A DNA stretch of 41,602 nucleotides, taken from the NCBI GenBank assembly GCA_965371445.1, contig CBDUYN010000084.1, forward strand, positions 1 to 41,602, in the 5' to 3' direction. The notes beneath the pieces are model-generated. The model saw only the letters and a list, made by a program, of their open reading frames with translations. It was not told the DNA's origin and made no database searches. This DNA comes from DASWIG01 sp965371445 (lineage in GTDB: Bacteria > Acidobacteriota > Thermoanaerobaculia > Multivoradales > J023). The position numbers and the translations under genes were made by a program. Each line of letters begins with the position of its first letter. Position 1 is the first letter of the stretch. Below, in pieces: positions 30,301 through 37,459 of the stretch.

Positions 30301-31302
30301 CTACGATATCCCATTCGGGGCGCTCCGGACCGTGCCGCAGTCACAGACGACGGCCGGCTCGCGCCGTCCGGTGAGGTTCATGCGCGTCAGGCGTGCCTGG
30401 CGTTCGGCGCGGCAGCGCCGGCAGCCGCCGAAGCGCTCCAGGTCCCAGGTGTCGACCGTCACGACGGCGTCGCCCAGGGAGAGGCAGCGGTCGAGGGCGT
30501 CCTCGAGCGCCTCGAGCGTCGGCTCGGCGAATTCTCCGTCGCGAGCGAGGCGTTCGAGCTCGCCGTTGCCGCCACGCACCGGGATGAGCGCCACGTGCTC
30601 GGCGCCCTGCTCCAGGGCGTGGACGACCGAGCGCTCCGTCCATTCGACCGTCTCCCCGGGCGGTATGAAAGGCGCTCCGACCAGGACGAAGGCCCGGATC
30701 CCGATCCCGCGCTCGCGAAGCGCCGCCGCGGCACGGTCGAACGCTTCGACGGAGGTTTTCTTGTTGAGACGCGGCAGGGCGTCGGGATGGACGGTCTCCA
30801 GGCCCATCGCCACCTGGAGCCTTCCGTCGAGGCCGGCGGCGAAGTCGAAGGCGCGGCGTCCGACGAGCCGCGGGTGGCACTCGAGCACCACCTGCCCGAA
30901 GGGGGCGAGCAGATGCAGGATCGCCGCGTCGTCGGCGCGCGGCACGGCGCCTTCGTCGAAGAAGTTGCTCGCGTTGTAGAGCTTGGCGTGGCAGGGACCG
31001 ACGGCCGGCGAACCGGCGTCCGCTGGCGGGACGCGGCGCAGCGCCTCCTCGATCTGCGCCGGGATGGCCCCGGGAGGCGTTCGCTCCTCGGTCGTCGACC
31101 GCCAGAGGTCGCAGAAGACGCAGGTGAACGGACACTCCTGCCCGGCCAGGAAGACGACAAGGACCTGGGCGTGGCCGCCGCCCGGCAGCCGCTCCTCTTC
31201 TCTCACCACGTCGATCGGACGCCAGGGGTCGACCGCCGCCGGGCGCGGCGGCCGAAGCGCCCGGATCCGACGGTCCTCGGCCGAGGCGGCGACGCGGCTC
31301 AA
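30301..31302 (-). CDS. Radical SAM enzyme, COG1244/RaSEA-like, unknown substrate
   Basis: 333 residues from a TTG start. The 4Fe-4S motif is CPFTCVFCDLW (CxxxCxxC), followed by GAIPAQIEEAL, LYNASNFFDEGAVP, ECHPRLVG, QVAMGLETVHPDALPRLNKK, RAFVLVGAPFIPPGETVEW and IPVRGGNG. The order of these motifs is that of the COG1244 Fe-S oxidoreductase group, which includes archaeal RaSEA (archaeosine tRNA enzyme); bacterial members are uncharacterised to my knowledge. The C terminus has further cysteines (WDLERFGGCRRC). The TTG at 31300-31302 is chosen because TTGA overlaps the stop of the asparagine-synthetase homologue, giving coupled translation; a longer frame to 31440 would be buried in that gene. 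The substrate is unknown. Confidence 0.72.
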   Translation of the reverse strand: MSRVAASAEDRRIRALRPPRPAAVDPWRPIDVVREEERLPGGGHAQVLVVFLAGQECPFTCVFCDLWRSTTEERTPPGAIPAQIEEALRRVPPADAGSPAVGPCHAKLYNASNFFDEGAVPRADDAAILHLLAPFGQVVLECHPRLVGRRAFDFAAGLDGRLQVAMGLETVHPDALPRLNKKTSVEAFDRAAAALRERGIGIRAFVLVGAPFIPPGETVEWTERSVVHALEQGAEHVALIPVRGGNGELERLARDGEFAEPTLEALEDALDRCLSLGDAVVTVDTWDLERFGGCRRCRAERQARLTRMNLTGRREPAVVCDCGTVRSAPNGIS

Positions 31303-32627
31303 GACGACGCGGCGAGCGCCAGGAAATGCCGCCGGTAGCGCTCGGCCGGAATCGACAAGCGTTCGGCGGCGAAGCCCTCCGACACCGCCCCGTCCTGGAA
31401 CCTGCGCTTCGGGAAGACCGGCATGTCGATCCCCATGCACTTGTGGACGCCGCGGCGCACGATCTCGCCCTTCAGGGCGTAGAGGCGGCCGTGGTCGCCC
31501 GCGGTGAGCTCGGCGAAGGGGATCGCCTCGGCGACGCCGACGAGCCCCGGGCGCGTGAAGGGGCTGAAGGGAACAAAGCCGTACTGGCGGGCCGGCGCGT
31601 AGCCGCGCACGCAGCCGCGGCTCAAGCCGCCGCTGTAGGTCAGCGAGTGCTTGATCTTGTCGACGCCCCAGCCCTCCTGGTAGAGCATGGAGTTTGAGAC
31701 GACGCTACGGATCGTCAGCTCCGGGTTCTCCTCGATCGGGTAGTCCTTCAAGTTCTCGTCGCCGCCGTCGCCGTCGGCGAGGTAGCGCCAGTCCGGGTAG
31801 CGGCGGCGCAGCGCGCGCAAGAGCGCCAGGGCCACCGTGGCGCATTCGACGTCGAGGGGCTTGTAGTCCTCGATCACCTCGACGGCACGAAGTGGGTCGA
31901 GCTCCTCGGAGGCCACCTCGATCGGCTCGCCGAGCATCTCGAGCTGCGTACGGCGGAGGAGCTCCCGCGCCTGGGCGAGGTCCTGACCGCCGCCGTCGAC
32001 CGACAGGGTGAAGGCCTTGAGCCGCGACGGGCTCTGCCCGAGCTCCAAGAGCTGGTGGTAGACGGCCAGCAACACGGCACCCGAGTCGACGCCGCCCGAG
32101 AACAGCACGCCCAGGGGCTCCCTTTCCGGTACCGCCAGGAGCCAGGAGCGGACCTCCGCCAAGAGCGCTTCGACGTAGCGCTCGCCGATCGTGTCGAGGT
32201 CGGCCGGCAGCGTCGCGCGCGGCGGGTCAAAAAAGCGCCTGTAGGTGGGATTCGGGTCGGGGCAGCCGACGAGCCGCAGGTGGGTGACGTGGTGGGCCGG
32301 TACCATCCGGGTGTAGGTCGGATGGAACTGGGCGCCGTAGCCGTGCTCGTCGAGGCGACGCGCGATCTCGTCGATGCGCTCGGCCACGACGAGCATCGGG
32401 CCGTCGACCTCCTTGGCCAGGAAGTAGCGCAGCGGCCGGTCGAGGCTGCGCGCCAGAGCGACGTCGAGGCCGTCGCGGGCCACGAGAGCGAACGAGCCCT
32501 CGATCGCGAGCACCGCCTCGGCGTCGTCGCAGAGGAGACGCTTCGACGCCTCCTCGACGTCCATGTTGCGGATCTGCTGGCTCGCCGGATCGACCAGGTT
32601 CAGGACGCGGGCGAGTGTCTTTTTCAT
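31299..32627 (-). CDS. Asparagine-synthetase homologue with degenerate glutaminase domain
   Basis: 442 residues. The synthetase half is intact: PP-loop LFSGGVDSGAVLLA near residue 180, FTLSVDGGGQDLAQAR, and LADGDGGDENLKDYP. The N-terminal half keeps traces of the Ntn glutaminase fold (IEGSFALVARDGLDVALARS; AERIDEIARRLDEHGYGAQF). It starts MKKTLARVLNLVD and lacks Cys2, the glutaminase nucleophile. It therefore probably does not use glutamine; related ATP-PP enzymes adenylate a carboxylate and use ammonia or an internal amine. It ends in TGA overlapping the TTG start of the radical SAM gene. ATG 32625-32627 has AGGAG ten bases upstream. The pairing suggests a two-step modification of a common, unknown substrate. 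Confidence 0.8.
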   Translation of the reverse strand: MKKTLARVLNLVDPASQQIRNMDVEEASKRLLCDDAEAVLAIEGSFALVARDGLDVALARSLDRPLRYFLAKEVDGPMLVVAERIDEIARRLDEHGYGAQFHPTYTRMVPAHHVTHLRLVGCPDPNPTYRRFFDPPRATLPADLDTIGERYVEALLAEVRSWLLAVPEREPLGVLFSGGVDSGAVLLAVYHQLLELGQSPSRLKAFTLSVDGGGQDLAQARELLRRTQLEMLGEPIEVASEELDPLRAVEVIEDYKPLDVECATVALALLRALRRRYPDWRYLADGDGGDENLKDYPIEENPELTIRSVVSNSMLYQEGWGVDKIKHSLTYSGGLSRGCVRGYAPARQYGFVPFSPFTRPGLVGVAEAIPFAELTAGDHGRLYALKGEIVRRGVHKCMGIDMPVFPKRRFQDGAVSEGFAAERLSIPAERYRRHFLALAASS

Positions 32628-32804
32628 CGTCTGAGCTCTCCTGCTTCGTTGGCGGTACGGCACCCTTTATACGACATGGCTTCCCTGGTTTCAATAAACG
32701 CAGGCGTCGAGGATGCTCAACACTAACGAGGCTCTCTTGAGGCCCGTCGCGGGGGGCGGTGCGAGGCACGACGGTTCGAGGCTCGGCGACCTCCGCAACG
32801 GGCC

Positions 32805-33491
32805 TCATCTGCGGAAAACCCGTGACCTCGTGCTCGAACGTGATCGGCTGCCGCGTTTCGAAGGCGCAGAAGCCGAGGGGGCAGACCGCCTCGAAAACGA
32901 CGATCTCAAGCAGCACGAACGGCGCGACGTCGAACGCCGCGCGTCCTCGGCGGCGAGCACCGCTTGCCAGACGTGCTTGGGAAGCTCGTCGAAGACGATC
33001 CGCGTCCTTGTAGCCCTCTCCTCGCCGATCGCCTCGGCCAGGACCTCGGGCTCGAGCCAGAGGCGGCCCGGCTCGAGGTCGAAGGGCTCCTCCTTGGCGT
33101 CGAGGCCGTGGAGGATCTCGCCGTCGCGGCCGAGGGCGAGGCCAAGGAGCTCGGCGCGGTGGTCGTCGCCGCCGAGCCGGTGGGCGCGGCGGAAGATCCA
33201 GAAGACCTCCTGGCCCCAGAAGAGCTCTCCTGGCTGCTCCGGACGCCTACGGACGCGCCGGTAGCCGCTTAGCTCCAGGCGCTCGGCGAGGGCACACTGC
33301 CAGACCGTGCGTCCGGCGAGGAGGGGGTAGGGGGCGGAGAGGATGCGCGACTCGCTGCGGCCGAGCTCGCGCTCGAGCTCGCCGGCTGTGGCGGCGTGGG
33401 GCGTGAGGAGCGGCCATGCCATGGCCAGGGCGACGAGGGGGCCGTAGAAGCGGGTGAAGGCGAGGGAGGGAGTGGAGGGTGTCTTCTTCAT
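32805..33491 (-). pseudogene. Truncated class A penicillin-binding protein (PBP1B N terminus)
   Basis: The frame of 228 codons begins with a membrane helix and a UB2H-like region (SRILSAPYPLLAGRTVWQCA; LAERLELSGYRRVRRRPEQP). It continues as the linker (EPGRLWLEPEVLAEAIGEER) and the first motif of the GT51 glycosyltransferase (LPKHVWQAVLAAEDAR, near residue 187, catalytic ED). Where EDARFFEHHG should follow, it turns to RSTSRRSCCLRSS, a different frame or foreign sequence, and ends. No transpeptidase domain exists in any frame nearby. PBP1B homologues are about 700-800 residues, so this is a stump cut at about 32938. It cannot polymerise glycan. Confidence 0.75.
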
Positions 33492-33752
33492 GGCGGGGAA
33501 TCAGTAGCATAACGGAAGAATCGGCAGACTCTCGCGCAGCTTCAGTCCCCGGACGGCACACGCACGCTGTTACGTCTTCAGGGTGCGATCGAGCGAGATA
33601 GGGCCGGATGGGAGGCTCGATCTCGTCTCCCGCTGCCACCTGGTGCAGGAGCTGGATCAAGCTGTTAACGTCCGCGCTGGCCCACTCGTCCTACAGGTGG
33701 GTCGCCAAGATCGGCGGCCCACGACAAGGATCGGCAACGAGGAGTACGAAGA

Positions 33753-34211
33753 ATGGATGGATCGTTAGTGGCGTTGAGTCTGGGCCAGCTTGCATTTATC
33801 GGCTTCATCATCTGGGTGATCGTCTACAGCCGGGCCAAAAAGGCCCGTCTGAAGAGCGAGGAACGCCTGCGCGTCCTGGAGCGGTTCAACTCGTCCGAGG
33901 AGCTCAACGAGTTTTTCAAGACCGACTCCGGACGCGAGTTCCTGCACCTCTTTGCGCCGCCGTCGGCGAGCTCGGCGAATCCGCACCACCTGATCTTGGG
34001 AGCCGTCGCCCTGGGGATCTTGACGATCTTCGGGGGCGCCGGCTTCGCCCTCCTGATGCTTCTAGGGCCCCAACATGAGCTGGCGGATGTCTTCCCCGTC
34101 TCGGCGGCGCTGCTTCTGACCTGTGGCGTCGGCGTTCTGGTGGCGGCGGTGGTCTCGCTTTTCCTGGCGCGGGCTTGGGACCTGGTGAAGAAGCCCAGAA
34201 ATGGCGACTGA
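33753..34211 (+). CDS. Small membrane protein upstream of ECF sigma factor
   Basis: 152 residues with three hydrophobic helices: LGQLAFIGFIIWVIVYSRAK, HLILGAVALGILTIFGGAGFALLMLL and VSAALLLTCGVGVLVAAVVSLFL. A charged linker between helices 1 and 2 is helical (KSEERLRVLERFNSSEELNE). No family is recognised. The end overlaps the sigma factor start by 11 bases, so the two are translated together, and it may act as sensor or anti-sigma partner. No other gene is convincing in 33492-33752. Confidence 0.7.
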   Translation: MDGSLVALSLGQLAFIGFIIWVIVYSRAKKARLKSEERLRVLERFNSSEELNEFFKTDSGREFLHLFAPPSASSANPHHLILGAVALGILTIFGGAGFALLMLLGPQHELADVFPVSAALLLTCGVGVLVAAVVSLFLARAWDLVKKPRNGD

Positions 34212-34800
34212 GAGCCTAGGCGGAGCCCTGGTGAGCCAGCCCTTTCTGGCGGCGGCGGACGCCGCGGAGGCCGCGGAGCTCGACGAGGCGACCTTCGCGG
34301 CTTTCCACGCCCGGACTTCGGCGCCGCTCTACCGCTACCTGCGCCGCCTCTCGGGCGACGCCGAGCTGGCCTCGGACCTGGTGCAGGAGAGCTACGTCAG
34401 GCTCCTGCTCCATCCGAGCCGCGCCCAAGACGAAAGCCGGCGCCGCGCCTACCTCTTCCGCATCGGAACGAACCTCCTGCGCGACCGCTGGCGCCGGCAG
34501 AAGCTGGAGACGACCTTTCTGGAACGGCTCCTCGCGGCGGGGGAGCCGGTCGTGCGCCGCACGCCGCGCGTCGAGCTCCGCAGTGACCTCGACACCGTCC
34601 TCGGCAAGCTCAAGCCCCGCGAGCGGGCGCTCCTGTGGCTCGCCTACGCCGAGGAGCACGATCACCGGGAGATCGCGATGATCCTGGACTTGAAGACGGC
34701 GAGCGTAAAAGTGATGCTCTTTCGTGCCCGTCGCCGGTTGGCGAAGCTGCTCGACGATCACGGTCTGGGCAAGGAGGAAGGGACCTCATGGGGAAGATGA
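34201..34800 (+). CDS. ECF-type RNA polymerase sigma factor
   Basis: 199 residues. Region 2 (about 35-105) reads FHARTSAPLYRYLRRLSGDA, then ELASDLVQESYVRLL and AYLFRIGTNLLRDRWRR. Region 4 (about 122-185) reads DLDTVLGKLKPRERALLWLA, EEHDHREIAMILDLKTASVK and VMLFRARRRLAKLL. That is the two-domain ECF plan with the usual length. It directs RNA polymerase to a small set of promoters, probably under control of the membrane proteins encoded on either side. Start ATG overlaps the upstream gene's end. Confidence 0.88.
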   Translation: MATESLGGALVSQPFLAAADAAEAAELDEATFAAFHARTSAPLYRYLRRLSGDAELASDLVQESYVRLLLHPSRAQDESRRRAYLFRIGTNLLRDRWRRQKLETTFLERLLAAGEPVVRRTPRVELRSDLDTVLGKLKPRERALLWLAYAEEHDHREIAMILDLKTASVKVMLFRARRRLAKLLDDHGLGKEEGTSWGR

Positions 34801-35162
34801 ACGAGACGACGATCGATCGCAAGACGCCCGCGGGCGAGGAGGAGCGCCGGGTCGCGGCGTTGCTTCAGGAGGCGGCCCGAGAGCCGGTGCCGAAGCTGCC
34901 GACGGCAGCTCAGGTCTGGTGGCGGGCGGAGGTCATCCGCGCTCTGCTGACGAAGGAGAAAGCGGCGAAGCGTGCCGCGTGGCCGGCGCTCTGGGGTCAG
35001 GGGATCGCTCTGGGGGCCTGGGGGTTGACTCTCACCTGGGGGATCTCGACGGCGGCGGCGAATCCCGCGGGGACGTCGGCGTGGGTCGCGATGGCGGCGG
35101 CGGTGGCCTTCGTGCCGGTGGCGGGGGCGGTGGTGCTTTTCGTCTTCGCGGGGGAATCCTGA
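34788..35162 (+). CDS. Small membrane protein, candidate anti-sigma factor
   Basis: 124 residues. The N-terminal ~80 are charged and helical with a conserved-looking PTAAQVWWRAEVIRALL, suited to binding the sigma factor. Two hydrophobic helices follow (IALGAWGLTLTWGISTAA; AWVAMAAAVAFVPVAGAVVL). No zinc-binding ZAS motif (HxxxCxxC) is present, so it would be an atypical anti-sigma. The start at 34788 (AGGAGG ten bases upstream) overlaps the sigma gene by 13 bases; ATG 34797, giving an ATGA overlap, is the alternative. Confidence 0.65.
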   Translation: MGKMNETTIDRKTPAGEEERRVAALLQEAAREPVPKLPTAAQVWWRAEVIRALLTKEKAAKRAAWPALWGQGIALGAWGLTLTWGISTAAANPAGTSAWVAMAAAVAFVPVAGAVVLFVFAGES

Positions 35163-35190
35163 GCGTAGGACGATTTCCATGGCTCTCCCG

Positions 35191-35196
35191 TAGAAT
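35191..35196 (+). promoter_or_regulatory. Possible -10 element TAGAAT for moxR
   Basis: TAGAAT lies 35 bases before the MoxR start in otherwise GC-rich sequence. No clear -35 is seen. It matches the type of box found at 20140, 36232 and 41017. Confidence 0.3.
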
Positions 35197-35231
35197 GGGC
35201 GAGACGACCCCATCGACGCGACGGAGGAGAC

Positions 35232-36200
35232 ATGGAACAAGTGAAACGGGCCGCCGCGGCGGTGCTCCAGGAGCTGGAGAAGGCGATCTTCGGCAAGCGG
35301 CCAAAACTGGAGCTCGTCCTGATGTGCCTGCTCGCCGACGGACACCTCCTGATGGAGGACGTCCCCGGCACCGCCAAGACCCTTCTCGCCAAGTCGCTCG
35401 CCCGGGTCCTCGGCGGCAACTTCCGGCGCCTCCAGTGCACGCCGGACCTGCTTCCCGGCGACATCACCGGCTCCTCGATCTACAACCAGAAGACCGGCGA
35501 GTTCGAGTTCCACCCCGGTCCGGTGATGACCCAGATCCTCCTCACCGACGAGATCAACCGCGCCACCCCGCGCTCCCAGGCGGCGCTGCTCGAATGCATG
35601 GCCGAGCGCCAGGTGAGCGTCGACAACAAGACCTACAGGCTGCAGCGTCCGTTTTTCGTCATCGCCACCCAGAACCCGGTCGAGCACGAGGGGACTTTTG
35701 CGCTGCCCGAAGCCCAGCTCGACCGCTTCCTGATGCGCCTCTCGCTCGGCTACCCGAACCAAGAGGCCGAGGAGAAGATGCTCGAGGCCGGCAAGAGCGC
35801 CGACCCCTTCGAGCAAATCCGGCAGATCCTCAACCTCGAGAACCTGGCGAAGATCCAGGACATGGTGCGTGGCGTGCGGGTTCACCCCGAAGTGCGCAAG
35901 TACATCGTCGGTGTCGTCGCCTCGACGCGCTCCAGCAAGGAGCTCGCGCTCGGCGCCAGCCCGCGGGCGACCCAGGGTCTCTACCGCGCCTGCCAGGCGG
36001 CGGCGGCGATAGCCGGACGCGACTTCGTCGTCCCCGACGACGTCAAACGCCTCTACCCGTCGATCCTCTACCACCGGGTGATCCTCGGGGCCGAAGGACG
36101 GCTGAGCCGGCGCACCGTGTCGCAGGCGGTCGACGCCTCGATCGGCCTCGTCCCGGCGCCGATCATCGATCCGTCGGCGCTGGCAGATCCGGCGGTGTAG
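35232..36200 (+). CDS. MoxR-family AAA+ ATPase
   Basis: 322 residues. Motifs in order: LEKAIFGKRPKLELVLMCLL, HLLMEDVPGTAKTLLAKSLA (Walker A GTAKT), PDLLPGDITGS (MoxR-specific), LLTDEINRATPRSQAALLEC (Walker B DEIN), FVIATQNPVEHEGTFALPEA and LDRFLMRLSLGYP. These are the full MoxR set. MoxR ATPases act as chaperones that mature or activate partner proteins, often VWA proteins encoded with a DUF58 gene next door. Here no DUF58/VWA gene follows; the next genes are envelope factors, so its client is unknown. GGAGGAG lies four to seven bases before the ATG. Confidence 0.93.
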   Translation: MEQVKRAAAAVLQELEKAIFGKRPKLELVLMCLLADGHLLMEDVPGTAKTLLAKSLARVLGGNFRRLQCTPDLLPGDITGSSIYNQKTGEFEFHPGPVMTQILLTDEINRATPRSQAALLECMAERQVSVDNKTYRLQRPFFVIATQNPVEHEGTFALPEAQLDRFLMRLSLGYPNQEAEEKMLEAGKSADPFEQIRQILNLENLAKIQDMVRGVRVHPEVRKYIVGVVASTRSSKELALGASPRATQGLYRACQAAAAIAGRDFVVPDDVKRLYPSILYHRVILGAEGRLSRRTVSQAVDASIGLVPAPIIDPSALADPAV

Positions 36201-36231
36201 GGCCGACAGAAAGGTCACCCGCCTCCCGTCG

Positions 36232-36237
36232 TATAGT
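36232..36237 (+). promoter_or_regulatory. Possible -10 element TATAGT for envC-like operon
   Basis: TATAGT in GTCGTATAGTCCCC lies 14 bases before the start codon, so the leader would be very short. The same TATAGT occurs at 41017. No -35 is recognised. Confidence 0.3.
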
Positions 36238-36251
36238 CCCCCGACGAGAAG

Positions 36252-37397
36252 ATGATGACCGACGACCCCAGCCCTCCCCGATCCCGACGCCTTCCGGCAG
36301 CCGTCCTCGCCTTGATCCTGGCGATCCTCGCCGCCTCCTCCGCTGGCGAGACGGCAGAGCGACCGGACCCGCGGGAAGCGGAGCTGCTGCGCATCCGTAG
36401 CGAGATCTCCGGGCTCCGCAAGCGCCTCGCCGACACGCGCGACCGCCAGGAGGGCCTCGGCGGAGAGCTCCGGCGCACGCGTCTCGAGCTCGAGCTCCAG
36501 GAGAGCCAGCTCGCCGAGGCCACCGCGGCTTCGGACCTGGCGGCGGCCCGGGCCACGGCGGCGGAAGCCAAGGTGGCGGAGCTGGAGACGGCGCTTACGG
36601 AAACCCGCAGGGACCTCCGGCGCGGGCTTCACGGCCTCTACCGCCTCGGCCGTCAGGGGTACCTGCGGCTTTTCCTCTCGCTCGAGCCGGGAGAGAACCT
36701 CCTGCCGACGATTCGGCAGCTCCGTTTCCTGGTGCGCCGCGACCAGGCGAGCCTGGAGCGCTTCGTCGCGACGCGCGAGGAGCTCGGTGCCGAGCGCCTG
36801 CGCCTCGCGGCCCAGCACCAGGCGATGGCCGACTGGCAGCAGCGGGAGACCGAGCGGCGCAACGGCCTCGTCCGGCTCCGCCGGCGCCAGGAGCGCCTCC
36901 TGGCCAGGCTCGAGGCCGAACGCAAGAGGCTCGCCGAGCGCACCGACGCCCTCCAGGAGAAGGAGCGAAAGCTCGCCCGGCTCATCAACTCGCTCGCCTC
37001 CGAATCCCCCCTCGAGGGCACGCCCATCCACGACTTCCGCGGCGTGCTCGACTGGCCGGCCCCCGGCGAGGTCGCCGGACGCTTCGGGCCGCGCCGCGAT
37101 CCGCGCTACAAGACCGAGGTGCCGCACAACGGCATCGACCTCGTCCTCAGGAGCCCCGAGGTGCGGGCCGTCTACCCCGGCGAGGTGCTTTTCGCCTCCC
37201 ACTTCGAAGGCTATGGGGTAATGGTCGTGGTCCACCACGCGGGTCGCGTCTTCACGCTCTACGCGGGGCTCCGGGAGCTGCGGGTGGCCAAAGGAGATGT
37301 GCTATCCTTGGGGATGGTCCTCGGCGCCGCGGACGAGCTCTACTTCGAGATTCGCAACGAGAACCAGGCGGAGGACCCCTTGCTGTGGCTGCGCTGA
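36252..37397 (+). CDS. EnvC-like murein hydrolase activator (degenerate LytM/M23)
   Basis: 381 residues. Signal anchor (LPAAVLALILAILAASSAGE), then about 220 residues of coiled coil (LRIRSEISGLRKRLADTRDR; LETALTETRRDLRRGLHGLY), then a LytM/M23 domain from about 260. It keeps His292 and Asp296 in HNGID. The second metal-binding motif HxH is replaced: the segment reads ELYFEIRNE, with Glu and Tyr where active enzymes have His. The same loss is seen in E. coli EnvC, which activates amidases instead of cutting peptidoglycan itself. Its place before an S41 and a YibQ-like gene fits the common envC-ctpA-yibQ order. It probably controls septal amidases in the periplasm. Confidence 0.82.
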   Translation: MMTDDPSPPRSRRLPAAVLALILAILAASSAGETAERPDPREAELLRIRSEISGLRKRLADTRDRQEGLGGELRRTRLELELQESQLAEATAASDLAAARATAAEAKVAELETALTETRRDLRRGLHGLYRLGRQGYLRLFLSLEPGENLLPTIRQLRFLVRRDQASLERFVATREELGAERLRLAAQHQAMADWQQRETERRNGLVRLRRRQERLLARLEAERKRLAERTDALQEKERKLARLINSLASESPLEGTPIHDFRGVLDWPAPGEVAGRFGPRRDPRYKTEVPHNGIDLVLRSPEVRAVYPGEVLFASHFEGYGVMVVVHHAGRVFTLYAGLRELRVAKGDVLSLGMVLGAADELYFEIRNENQAEDPLLWLR

Positions 37398-37459
37398 GCA
37401 CGAGCCGGTGCCGCGCCGTAGTCCCGCCCCCACCAGGCCAAGTACGAGAAAGGTGCATC

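Noticed and set aside
31303..31440. Longer N terminus for the radical SAM protein
   Set aside because: It would lie wholly within the 3' end of the asparagine-synthetase homologue. The TTG overlapping the upstream stop fits translational coupling.
33583..33768. 61-codon ORF upstream of the sigma operon
   Set aside because: It overlaps the start of the three-helix membrane protein in another frame, has no ribosome site and no recognisable features.
34758..37238. 826-codon open frame on the minus strand
   Set aside because: Antisense to the anti-sigma-like, MoxR and EnvC-like genes, all with recognised motifs. It has no ribosome site and no recognisable domain.
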